Source: Himantopus leucocephalus
Lineage: Eukaryota > Chordata > Aves > Charadriiformes > Recurvirostridae
Length of the DNA stretch: 64,000 nt
NCBI GenBank assembly: GCA_003993805.1
Contig: RSEF01000013.1
Location: 19,916,734-19,980,733, forward strand
Reading direction: 5' to 3'
Position 1 is the stretch's first letter; each line of letters begins with the position of its first letter. The notes beneath the pieces were generated by a model. It did no database searches. It had not been told where the DNA came from and saw only the letters and a list, made by a program, of their open reading frames with translations. Positions 41,501-49,600 of the stretch are shown here, in pieces. The position numbers and the translations under genes are program-made.

Positions 41501-43504
41501 TGCTGCTTGTACTCCATGCATAAATCCTTTTTTTGTATGTTTGTTTTGGGGTGGTTTTTTTACTATTTAACTCATTGCTGTGGTCATTCCAATTTTCACC
41601 ATTATGCAGTATAAAAATTCTAAAAATGCAAACTTCTTGTTAATCTAGCCATACTAGATTATATTTTTTCCTCCTCCCAGTAGTATACTTATAGAACATA
41701 TTTAGGAGCTCTATAGCAATGTTTAATTCTTATTACTGAAATCTCTTTTGCAGATTAATGAGCTCTGAAGGACTTGCTTAACAGGTCTAAAGAAGTACAA
41801 CAATGAAGGGCAGAATAGAATAAGGGAAATAGTGAATTCTTTGAGCTATAAATTAATAAATTTATTTCATTTCCTCCTGCAAAATTAAGCTCCACTTATT
41901 AGAATAACAATAAATACGAGCTTTTGCCCAAAAGTACAGGTGCAAATGCCGCAGTATAGCTGACCAATGCAGCTGAGATTTCTCCGAGTCTCACAATTCT
42001 GTCCAAAAAATAAGGTTTCAGTGGTGCTTCAGTACACTGCAGTTGCAGCACATGATGATCGTGGTTTTGGAGGAGAACGTTACTACTATTCCTAATCGAT
42101 TTTTCTCTCATAGAAATTTGGAGATATTGAAGACCTTCAAGAAGAGGATTCCCCATTAAGTGTCGTTCTAACTTTTAAATCTCGCTCAGAAGCTGAGAAT
42201 GTAAGTGCATATATTTTTTCCCCGTTCTAAAATAAGAATTTTTAACTTCCTGTGTCTGCCTTTGTATTTTAAAATATAGCAGGCTTTGATGCCTCTAGTT
42301 TGAGCTAGGTAGCATGGGTATTTGTTGCTACTGCACAGAGTGTCACTGAAGGGGGAAATACCTCCTGTTTACCTTAATAGGAACATAGGTCTTCTGCTGA
42401 TAAAGGTCCCATGTCATGATCAATTCGGAGCTCTGCTAATCTTTCCAGATTGCTGGTAGATGTGCATTATTTAGCAGATTCGGGTTTCAGTGAAGTTGCT
42501 CTCAGAAGTCTGTAGTGGATGATTGTGACTAACATGTTTGAGATCTTCAAATGTGCATCTGCATGGTGTTCACTGGGTCAAGCTCATTGTTGGCAATATT
42601 AAATTCTTCACATGATCCTCTTTTTAAAAATATGTTTGTTTAAAATACAATCTAGGCTGCTAACCAGGGATCCCGCTTCAAAGACCGAAGGCTACAGATA
42701 TCATGGTACAAACCTAAGGTACCCTCTGTGTCCACAGAAATTGAGGAAGAGGAGTCTAAGGAAGAGGTATGAAAATGTTAAAAAGTTTATCAGTCTTCTA
42801 GGAATCTAATAGCTAAGAGCTCTTTTAGGATACAGCTTTCTGTTTACTGAAGAAATTTTATAAAGAACCAGAAACTGGTTTGCAAACCAGAAACTTAACT
42901 GGTTTTGAATAGTCAGGTACATTTTCCATGTTTTAAAAAATGGGGGGGGGGGGGGCCNAACCCACCACTTTCTGGATGGGATGTTGATGTGTCAACTGTG
43001 AAAATAAACCTCACATTCTCTATATGCAGGCTGCTAATCTTTTTACTTCACAGTATCAATGCTCCACTGCAGGACAAGTTCCATATAGTCTTTCCTGTAA
43101 TTACGAACACATTAAGCTTTTAAAGGTTTTTCTGTCTGGGCATTTAACACGGTTTAAAGCTGTTGTTTCAGAGAGGGCGGGTGGGTGAATGTTTATTCCT
43201 GCTTCCTTTGAAGTTTGCCTTTCTTTTCCTTTCTCAATGTGTGAGGCTGCTGTTCTTTCTGTAAAACTTGTTGAATGTGATTGTGTGCATTTCAGTGAGA
43301 CATACGGCAAACAAGAACCTGATACAGAGTACAACTGGTGCTCTGTCGCATGACGTGTTTCCCCGGGTACAGCATGGAACTTCTTTGTTAAAAAGCACAT
43401 TTTTTTTCTTCATCTAGGAGACTGAAACCTCAGATTTATTTTTGCACGAAGATGACGACGACGACGATGAAGATGAGGATGAGTCCCGTTCTTGGAGAAG
43501 ATGA
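20533..43504 (+). CDS. RBM27: RBM27, CCCH zinc-finger and RRM nuclear RNA-binding protein (complete, 21 coding exons)
   Basis: RBM27 and its paralogue RBM26 are nuclear-speckle RNA-binding proteins linked to nuclear polyadenylated RNA decay (PAXT-type exosome targeting). Exons: 20533-20591, 23329-23447, 24281-24405, 26789-26880, 27471-27664, 28501-28758, 29318-29551, 30727-30861, 32965-33114, 34975-35122, 35405-35558, 36758-37021, 37148-37276, 38136-38258, 39020-39094, 39200-39364, 39772-39876, 39983-40174, 42114-42200, 42656-42766, 43418-43504. They sum to 3006 nt, 1001 codons plus stop, with every junction in phase. Order: N-terminal PWI-like fold (1-90), RS-rich segment (about 140-195), CCCH finger (Cys278, Cys287, Cys293, His297), Pro-rich region, RRM1 (about 523-597), Gln-rich stretch, coiled coil (about 725-840), RGRG box, second RRM (about 887-955), acidic tail ending SRSWRR. 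Compared with human RBM27 (from memory, 1060 aa) it has an extra exon 19 and lacks one segment after exon 8. Confidence 0.97.
20592..23328 (+). other. RBM27 intron 1
   Basis: 2.7 kb. The first 0.4 kb continues the CpG island and contains repeated GGGCC-type units. The rest is ordinary AT-rich intron with no recognised element. Confidence 0.6.
23329..23447 (+). CDS. RBM27: RBM27 coding exon 2
   Basis: Residues 20-59, [20 protein letters not shown] then [19 protein letters not shown]. Core of the PWI-like fold. Acceptor tcaatag. Confidence 0.97.
24281..24405 (+). CDS. RBM27: RBM27 coding exon 3
   Basis: Residues 60-101, [20 protein letters not shown] then [20 protein letters not shown] and E. 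Completes the N-terminal domain. Confidence 0.97.
25989..26130 (-). mobile_element. CR1 LINE 3' fragment in RBM27 intron 3
   Basis: Begins with a diverged copy of the CR1 3'-terminal motif in reverse complement (agtcataga ... taggttggaagggact), followed by the CR1-like tract around agccctgtcaaccc. Inserted antisense to RBM27. Old and degraded. Confidence 0.75.
26789..26880 (+). CDS. RBM27: RBM27 coding exon 4
   Basis: Residues 102-131, [20 protein letters not shown] then [10 protein letters not shown]. Charged linker. Acceptor taaacag, donor gttagt. Confidence 0.95.
27471..27664 (+). CDS. RBM27: RBM27 coding exon 5 (RS-rich)
   Basis: Residues 132-196, [20 protein letters not shown] followed by Arg-Ser dipeptides such as [20 protein letters not shown]. 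Phosphorylatable RS tract typical of nuclear-speckle proteins. Confidence 0.97.
28501..28758 (+). CDS. RBM27: RBM27 coding exon 6
   Basis: Residues 197-282, [20 protein letters not shown] ... [16 protein letters not shown]. Ends within the CCCH finger after its first Cys (278). Confidence 0.97.
29318..29551 (+). CDS. RBM27: RBM27 coding exon 7 (CCCH finger and proline-rich)
   Basis: Residues 283-360. [20 protein letters not shown] completes a C-x8-C-x5-C-x3-H finger. It is followed by a proline-rich segment with [20 protein letters not shown]. The long Gly-Pro repeat of the mammalian protein is shorter here. Confidence 0.97.
30546..30569. repeat. T24 homopolymer upstream of RBM27 exon 8
   Basis: Run of 24 T, 157 bp before the exon 8 acceptor. 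It may be an old reverse-oriented poly-A tail, but no flanking retrotransposon is recognised. Confidence 0.85.
30727..30861 (+). CDS. RBM27: RBM27 coding exon 8
   Basis: Residues 361-405, [20 protein letters not shown] then [20 protein letters not shown] and TVSE. Ends one base into codon 406. Donor gtaagc. Confidence 0.96.
30862..32964 (+). other. RBM27 intron 8; site of a segment expected from human but not found
   Basis: 2.1 kb. The human protein as I recall it has about 55 residues here, beginning RQPMYSRE. I found no such coding sequence. Holds an A21 tract at 32725-32745 and a region (31650-32400) whose minus strand has broken open frames of unknown origin. Confidence 0.55.
32725..32745. 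repeat. A21 homopolymer in RBM27 intron 8
   Basis: Run of 21 A, 219 bp before exon 9. No associated element recognised. Confidence 0.9.
32965..33114 (+). CDS. RBM27: RBM27 coding exon 9
   Basis: Residues 406-455, [20 protein letters not shown] then [20 protein letters not shown] and SGEMDTNPR. Joins exon 8 in frame as His406. Confidence 0.96.
34975..35122 (+). CDS. RBM27: RBM27 coding exon 10
   Basis: Residues 456-504, [20 protein letters not shown] then [20 protein letters not shown] and PPLKKPWLG. Contains a basic stretch that could serve nuclear import. Confidence 0.96.
35405..35558 (+). CDS. RBM27: RBM27 coding exon 11 (RRM1, first half)
   Basis: Residues 505-556, with [20 protein letters not shown] and [17 protein letters not shown]. 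Beta1 and helix 1 of the RRM. Confidence 0.97.
36758..37021 (+). CDS. RBM27: RBM27 coding exon 12 (RRM1 second half, Gln-rich)
   Basis: Residues 557-644, [20 protein letters not shown] then [20 protein letters not shown], then a glutamine-rich stretch encoded partly by six CAG codons (36911-36928) and a His/Gln segment. Confidence 0.97.
37148..37276 (+). CDS. RBM27: RBM27 coding exon 13
   Basis: Residues 645-687, [20 protein letters not shown] then [20 protein letters not shown] and DSQ. Phase 0 at both ends. Confidence 0.96.
38136..38258 (+). CDS. RBM27: RBM27 coding exon 14
   Basis: Residues 688-728, [20 protein letters not shown] then [20 protein letters not shown] and Q. Leads into the coiled coil. 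Confidence 0.95.
38543..38760 (-). mobile_element. CR1 LINE 3' end with reverse-transcriptase remnant, interrupted by a 100-N gap
   Basis: At 38543 the CR1 3'-end motif appears in reverse complement (agaatcatagaattgttaag). After the 100-N gap (38580-38679) the minus strand reads [20 protein letters not shown] then YCVQ, the C-terminal part of CR1 ORF2 reverse transcriptase. Lies antisense in RBM27 intron 14. The missing middle is probably larger than the nominal 100 bases. Confidence 0.85.
38580..38679. other. Assembly gap (100 N)
   Basis: Exactly 100 N inside a CR1 copy. This is a nominal gap length, so the true size is unknown. No RBM27 exon is missing, because exons 14 and 15 are in phase. 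Confidence 0.95.
39020..39094 (+). CDS. RBM27: RBM27 coding exon 15
   Basis: Residues 729-753, [20 protein letters not shown] then IECQK. Start of a charged coiled coil. Confidence 0.96.
39200..39364 (+). CDS. RBM27: RBM27 coding exon 16
   Basis: Residues 754-808, [20 protein letters not shown] then [20 protein letters not shown], continuing the coiled coil, and ending SKLKSKTE. Confidence 0.97.
39772..39876 (+). CDS. RBM27: RBM27 coding exon 17
   Basis: Residues 809-843, [20 protein letters not shown] then [15 protein letters not shown]. End of the coiled coil. Confidence 0.97.
39983..40174 (+). CDS. RBM27: RBM27 coding exon 18 (RGRG box, start of RRM2)
   Basis: Residues 844-907, [20 protein letters not shown], an Arg-Gly box, then [20 protein letters not shown] and [16 protein letters not shown] is beta1 of a second RRM. 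Confidence 0.97.
40175..42113 (+). other. RBM27 intron 18
   Basis: 1.9 kb with an A17 tract and single N (40194-40213), indicating an assembly seam. No exon or transposon recognised. Confidence 0.6.
40194..40213. repeat. A17 run and single N in RBM27 intron 18
   Basis: A from 40194 to 40210, CC, then N at 40213, only 20 bases after the exon 18 donor. Looks like an assembly seam. The donor itself is intact. Confidence 0.75.
42114..42200 (+). CDS. RBM27: RBM27 coding exon 19 (completes RRM2; possible cassette exon)
   Basis: Residues 908-936, [20 protein letters not shown] then FKSRSEAEN. Supplies the missing helix 1 end, beta2 and beta3 (SVVLTFKS resembles RNP1) of the second RRM. Acceptor tctcatag, donor gtaagt, phase 0 at both ends, so it can be skipped without a frame change. 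The human RBM27 reference as I recall it joins exon 18 directly to exon 20. Confidence 0.93.
42656..42766 (+). CDS. RBM27: RBM27 coding exon 20
   Basis: Residues 937-973, [20 protein letters not shown] then [17 protein letters not shown]. Last strand of RRM2 followed by an acidic stretch. Confidence 0.97.
42942..42958. repeat. Poly-G run and single N in RBM27 intron 20
   Basis: G14 at 42942-42955, CC, then N at 42958. Probable assembly seam in the intron. It does not affect coding. Confidence 0.7.
43418..43504 (+). CDS. RBM27: RBM27 coding exon 21 (stop codon)
   Basis: Residues 974-1001, [20 protein letters not shown] then DESRSWRR and TGA at 43502-43504. SRSWRR is the conserved RBM26/27 C-terminus. 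Confidence 0.97.
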   Translation, partial: ETETSDLFLHEDDDDDDEDEDESRSWRR

Positions 43505-44844
43505 AACTTGATGTTGGAAATGTATAATTTTAGGAATATAGTTCAAGCTACATCTTTTAAACATATATTTAAGGAAGTTGATGAGCCAAAAAAGCTTTAC
43601 TTTCTTTTCAAACCACAAGATTTAAAGTGAGCAAAGTTTGTTACAAAAACATTTCGGATCTAGAGCTGTGATACTAAGCTAGCCAAAGGCCCAGTAACGT
43701 TTTGCATAATTACCGAGCTCACCAGGGTGGTGATTTTTTTCTATTTAAGAAGGATAAAAAAAGAGGGGGGGGGGAAACATTAGTATTTTCTTGTCCTCTT
43801 TTTGTGTCACCTGTATTACCTTGTTTTGGGTTTTTTATAATGTGATTGTTTTGTTAGTTTATAATTGAAAAGATATTACAGGTTTTATTTAGCAATATTA
43901 TGGGGTTGGGGGAAAGACGCAAACTTTCATTAAATGTTATGAAAGAAAAAATTGCCTCATTTGCTAATTGAAAAAGGGTAGCATTTTATTTCATATGGAA
44001 TCACTTATCGTAGGAATTATTTGTGGCTAGATTCATAAATGATTTATTTCAATATGTTCAAAAGCCACACAATTTCTGTGTTCTACTCCTTTTTGTGAGA
44101 GGGGATGGAAGAAGCAATTTAACAGGGTATTATTATAATATTGTCCAGTTCACGCTGTTTCTTCAAATTCTGCTTCACAGAAAACATCACCGATGACACA
44201 TATTTGAGTGAATTTTCACTCACTGTTGACTTTCTTCTGTAGTTACAGTTTAAGTTTAAGGTAGACTGTTTGTTTACTGCATTTCAGTATTTGTGAGCAT
44301 GAATGTGATGAGTTCCGTACTTCCTCAAAAAGAAAACTGAACTGGCAACCGCCTCCCAGCCAGCAGAAACTCCTCCTCCTTTGCCTGGTACCAGCTCTTT
44401 GCTTATGTTCAAACCAAACCCGTGAAACCTTCAGAGCAAAAGGCGTTTTAGCCAACAGACTATCAGTGTCCCACTCAAAGACCTTCATTAAATAGTGCTT
44501 TAGGTGATAAGTCTTCAGAGGAGGATTCAGAGCTGGTTTTGGAAGGTTATTAATTTATCTTTGAGGATAATTTTGTTCAGACCCGTTTGAGAGGAACAGC
44601 ATTACATTCTCAGTTGCCTTATTGTTGTACCATTTTAAAAACACCCCCCATACTAACACACCCCCCAGAATCGGTGTGTGTCCGGAGAGAAGCGAGGATA
44701 ACACGTTCAGATACTTGAGCCGTGTCTCCTAACTGTTACACGGCTCTTACACTTCCCAACCGTGGTACCTAGTAAGCGTTTTCCTTGACTCTGTCCATTT
44801 GTACCGTACACTTTTCAGTACATTTTATGTACGTTTCTATACAA

Positions 44845-44850
44845 AATAAA
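44845..44850 (+). terminator. Proximal polyadenylation signal of RBM27
   Basis: AATAAA about 1.3 kb after the stop, followed within 40 bases by a T-rich stretch (gctcttctcttttgaataa). Confidence 0.55.
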
Positions 44851-46570
44851 CAGAATGTCGGTGCAAAAATGCTCTTCTCTTTTGAATAATTAGTTTGCCA
44901 CTATATTTGCCAGCAAGTTCCCAACTGAAGGAAAATGTACATCAAAACCTTTAAATTACGGTGGCTCTGAACTTGGCTAGTGACGTGTAGTTGAGCATGC
45001 TCTCGGGTTAACAGTTCCCCCACCTTCGTTATCCTTTTGCCGTGGTGGTATATCAAAAGTCAAAACAGTATAATTCTCTGTTTCCTTGTCAGGTGAAGGG
45101 AATATGTTTTTCAGTATTCTCTCTCTTCACATTGACACCTCACCTCTTTATATGTAATTAGGACTTTCCTGCTAATACTGAGGCTAAATTACAGACATGA
45201 AGAAATGAGGGGAAACCAATCCTACGTACTTAGAAGAATGTCTTGCTTTTCTCCCATCATCTCTAATGTTTTTTTTTAATGGCTGTGGCTCAGTCAGTGT
45301 ATATTTCGAAAAATCCGTTGCAACAAACATATTGAGTCCTGACAGTTTAAAAAATGATAGAGGGAACAAAAGGATTTATATATTTTTTTGTACAGAGTTT
45401 TTTCTTAAACTGTATAATTTTGTAAATATTTTGCTTTTTTGTGTACTAAAACTACCAGCGTATAGATTTCAATAAGAATTGTTGTATTTTTGTATTTGGA
45501 AAATGAAAATTACAGTGAATGAATGAAGCTGTAAGAAAAATTGCAGTAGCCTTTGACACACGTAGAATGGGATTCCTTTTCATATGGTTTTAGCTGTGAA
45601 GCGACACCTGAGTGGCGCGCTGTGACCAGGGACACGTGCCCTTGTCGGGACACGCGGGCTGTTCCAGTTGGGCGAGAGGAGGGAAGTGAGTGCGGTAAAT
45701 TTAATGATTTTTTGAGAGCTTCATATGATTTCTTTTTTTTTATCCCCCTTTGCAGTACACGTCGGCAGGCTTACATAAATCCTCAAGTGACATCCCAAAC
45801 GCGATTTCTAAGCGCTGAGGCACAAAAGTGAGCTGTGCCTCTGAACTTAGGTTGTGCGTTTGAAAGCACACTATTCTATTACTGGGAATGTAAGTGATGG
45901 GCAGTGCGGCGCTAGCTGACTGCTGGTGGGTGTTTAAGGAGGAGGAAAGCTGTTTGAAAGTGACCTTCGTGTCTCCCTGTACGTGAGGGGATCCGAGGCT
46001 GTACTAAACTGTTTGGGGGGGTCGCTTTGGTTTTGTTTGTTTTAATAGGCAATATGAGAGTATGGCTTACCTCATGGCAACGCTTCAATGTGAAATTCAC
46101 GTGTATTTTCAGAGAGTAGCTTAGACAGAAGGCATAGTCAGCAGCACAGCTGGGGCACCCCAGCCAGCGTGTCGTTAGGTGTTACCAGTCTGAACTCGGG
46201 GTATAAACGTGGAAGGAGCATGTGAGAAGAGAAAGTAACTGTTGCGAAGAATTATCTCCCTTTCCTTGTTGAATAAACCTAAGAAAAAGATCAAAACAAA
46301 CTCAAGAGTTGAAAAGATAAATCTGAAAACAGTTGCCTGCTTATTGGGAAAACAACACTTCTTTTTTAATGAAATCATGTGAAAAGGAATAAAGTTCCTC
46401 TCGGTGTATAGTAAACTTGTACTATAGTTTTTACAAATTGTGAACTTGTGTAATAGTATAATAGGAGATATTGTTGAATTTCTAACTGTTTATACATTTA
46501 AATTCATATATGTAATGTTTGTTTTATTGATTACAATCTGAATTTCTAAGATGCATGTTGACTTTTTTGC

Positions 46571-46576
46571 AATAAA
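46571..46576 (+). terminator. Distal polyadenylation signal of RBM27
   Basis: AATAAA in the densest cluster of signals before the sequence changes to mixed intergenic DNA. Others lie at 46272, 46388 and 46631. Confidence 0.5.
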
Positions 46577-46660
46577 GATATACTATGGAATGGTTCAAGA
46601 TTTAGAAAAGACAAAGAAAATTCTAACTTAAATAAATTGGACAGCAGAACCATTCCAAAA

Positions 46661-49600
46661 AATTACAACTATCACAAAAAGAGTGTTATCACTTTTTTGG
46701 GGTGGAAGTTCTTGTGTGCAGGGGGTGTTTATTTGTATGGAATGTGTGTGCAAGTTTGGTTTACTTCGTAATTACTAGCTGGGGAAAAGATCTTCAAGTG
46801 CGTCCGTGCTCTGAAGTAGTCCTAATTAAAACAGCTAAATTGATGGGGGGGGATAAAGGGGAGGGGGTGTCCAGTAAAGGCTATTTTACATTTTTGGGGA
46901 ACGTTCAAAGTTGAACAAAATGAAAAATGTTTTCTAGACATTTTACAGGTTTGGAGTATTGCTGGGTTATTGCAAACAGTGCGTACAAAACCTGAATTGA
47001 TACCCGTGCAAATTTTAACCCCTTTGCAGTTTGGTCTGAAAACTGATTTATTCTATTATTCACTTCATTGTGGGTCTTTGCTCCTTTCGCTAGTTGCCGT
47101 TACTCCCTTCTCTTTCCTGCCTTGCTTTCAGGAATGTGAATGTTTGTTTGTGATCACAGTTTTTTCAAAGCCTTTTCTCTCGCCTCCCCTTTGCTGACCC
47201 GTGTTGGCGGTGCGCTGTGCTACACTGAACAGACCAGACGCTTTATGAGGACGGGGATTGTCCCCGTTCCGTTCTTCACTGCACTCCTGTTCTGAGCAGT
47301 GGGGCACGAGAGGGAGGAACTTCCCAGTGTATGTAATAACGGTACTGGTACTGCCATCTCACTCGCATCCCGGTGTCCTGCCATGTGGGTGTTTGCCCAC
47401 ATGAGCTGGTGTTTCTGCGTCGTTGAAGAGGCTCTTTGTAATAGACCTGTGGCTTTTGGGCGTTTTCTCATAGTCGGGAATTGAACTTTAGAGTCCTTCC
47501 ACAGCCTGCTTCCCGGGTACGAGTGCTCAGTAGCCAGCAAATGACGCTGGCTGCGTTCTGCAAGGTGCAGCCCCGGCATTGGGTAGGAAACGTTTCACAT
47601 TCAGTTCAAAATGCTTTTTTTCTTCATACACGATCAAAATTAACTTTAATGGCAAAAGGGAATAAAAAGCAAGGGGGCTAGCATTTTTCTCTCTGTGTGT
47701 GCCTTTGGATTTTTTTTTTTTTTTTCCCCCCTCGGCTCTTTCAAATATCACCTGAGTGTTCCCCTATTACAGAAGTACTTGTAGTGGGGTTACAGCTCTT
47801 CCCGCAGCGACGGACCACCATCTCACTGAAACCCGTTCTGCAGAAAGCAAGATGTGGTGAGTAACTGTTTTCGGTAAACCAATACATGAAGGTCAATTGT
47901 TGCTATAATTATTAGGCCAAGAATCGCTTTTGTAGCTACAGCTATAGCTGTATGAAATAAAACAATAATAGTATAGAGAGAGGTTTCCCAAAGATGAAAT
48001 ATAATTTTAATTTGTCTCTTGAGCCGCGGGACCCCGTTGTGCGGAGCCCGTTTATCTGGGTCCTCGCTGACGGCATCGCTGACACGAGCGTGTGGCTCAC
48101 AATGGAAGAACATCGTTTCCCCGAAGTGTTCCTGTGCACTTCCACTGCTTTCTTCTGCGACGGATCTGCAGCTGTGATGATCAAAATGTAAATGGATTGA
48201 GGAGCTTCGTCTCTCTCCCCCAGGATCGCTGCACAGACTATTCCCAGTTGCTGTTGTTGGTGTTTGGGCGGGATGATCCGTGCCAGACCTGGGGGTGTGG
48301 AGCCCGACGCGGAGAGCCGCTGGCAGGCCCACAGCAAGGGGGGACGGGGGACGGGCTGGTGTGTCACGGAACCCGGTGCTTGGCGGCTGCTTCGGCGGGG
48401 GGCAGAGGGGGGGCGAGGGTGGCGCAAGCGGTGGGAACAGCACCCGGTCTGGAGGGACACAGCAAGGCTCCAAAGGGCACGTGAACTCCCACGGGGAGGG
48501 CCTCCTGCTCCGTGTCAGGGGCTAAACATAAGAATCGGTGAAAAGCGTAGGTTGGCAAAACTCATTTGGCGTTTTAAAGGCGGGCTCCCCCGTGGTGGCA
48601 GAAGGGAGCAGGGACCCCTCCCGTGCCGGTGTCTCCGCACGTCTCTGCTCCTCGGGGAACCCCCCTCGCTTCAGCATCTCGCACACTGTCTCGCCATTTG
48701 GAGACAGGTTTAATTGAAAGGTAAAAGCATCGGGACATAATGGTTATCTAAACTCTTTTTCTTTTTTTTTTTTTATTTGAAATCTGCATCTTTAGGCACC
48801 TGAATATTTTAAGTGTCTGACCTGTGTTACCCGAGTGAAGATTTTCACATCGCTCTGTTCCGAGGCAGAATGCCGGGTGAGGTGACGGGAATGTCGCCTC
48901 TGTCCCTCACAGCGCTGTCTGCGGTTGACGTGCAGGTAACGCCGCGCACCGCTCAGCTCCCCCATGCCTGCTGTGGTTGAAGTGGGGATGGTTTTGCTCA
49001 GTGTCAGCATATGCAGTCCAGGAGTTACTGTTAGTAAATCTGTGCGCATCTTAAGTTGACACTGGGCGGCTGGAGCTCAGCACTTTACACTTGTGTGACA
49101 GACAGGCGAGGGCCCGTCCCAGGTTTCCCAGTCTCTGCTCCGGACCCGTTATTCTCCGGAGGGCTCGGAGCAGCAGCAGCCCCGCGGATGAGGCGTCCCC
49201 GCGCTGCCCGGGCTGCTCCCTACCTCCGTGTCTGCGCACAGGCAAACGCTGAGCTGCGGCTGCGGGCGATTAGTTGAAGCTTATTTTATCAGGAGAAACA
49301 GCTGTAGCTGGGCAGGCTGAATGCACACACAAAATACTTGCCAAATCCAGGTGTGGCATTCTTTTCTCTGCAATAATAATCTTTCATCACGAGGGGTCGT
49401 ACCGGGATGCTTCAGAGATTAGTGTGACAGCGCCGGGGCCGGCGAGGACGGGGCTGTCCCGTGTGGGGGGTACGGCAGCGCCCCGGCGTTGGGGTCACTG
49501 CCGGCAATGGGGGGTCAGTAGTGTCACCGTCCGTGGGCTGCTCCCCCCGCCCGGGGCACGGCCGTGCCGCCACCTCCGGCCCCACGCGCAGGGTGGGCGG

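Larger units (their letters stand above)
43505..46660 (+). other. RBM27: RBM27 3' UTR (extent inferred)
   Basis: AT-rich, T-tract-rich sequence after the stop with AATAAA signals at 44845-44850, 46272-46277, 46388-46393, 46571-46576 and 46631-46636. A short form ending near 44870 and a long form ending near 46600-46660 are both plausible. The endpoint is inference without transcript data. Confidence 0.6.

Noticed and set aside
47823..48473. Minus-strand open frame of 216 codons in intergenic DNA
   Set aside because: Low-complexity Pro/Ser-rich start, no recognised domain, overlapping frames on both strands, no splice or promoter context.
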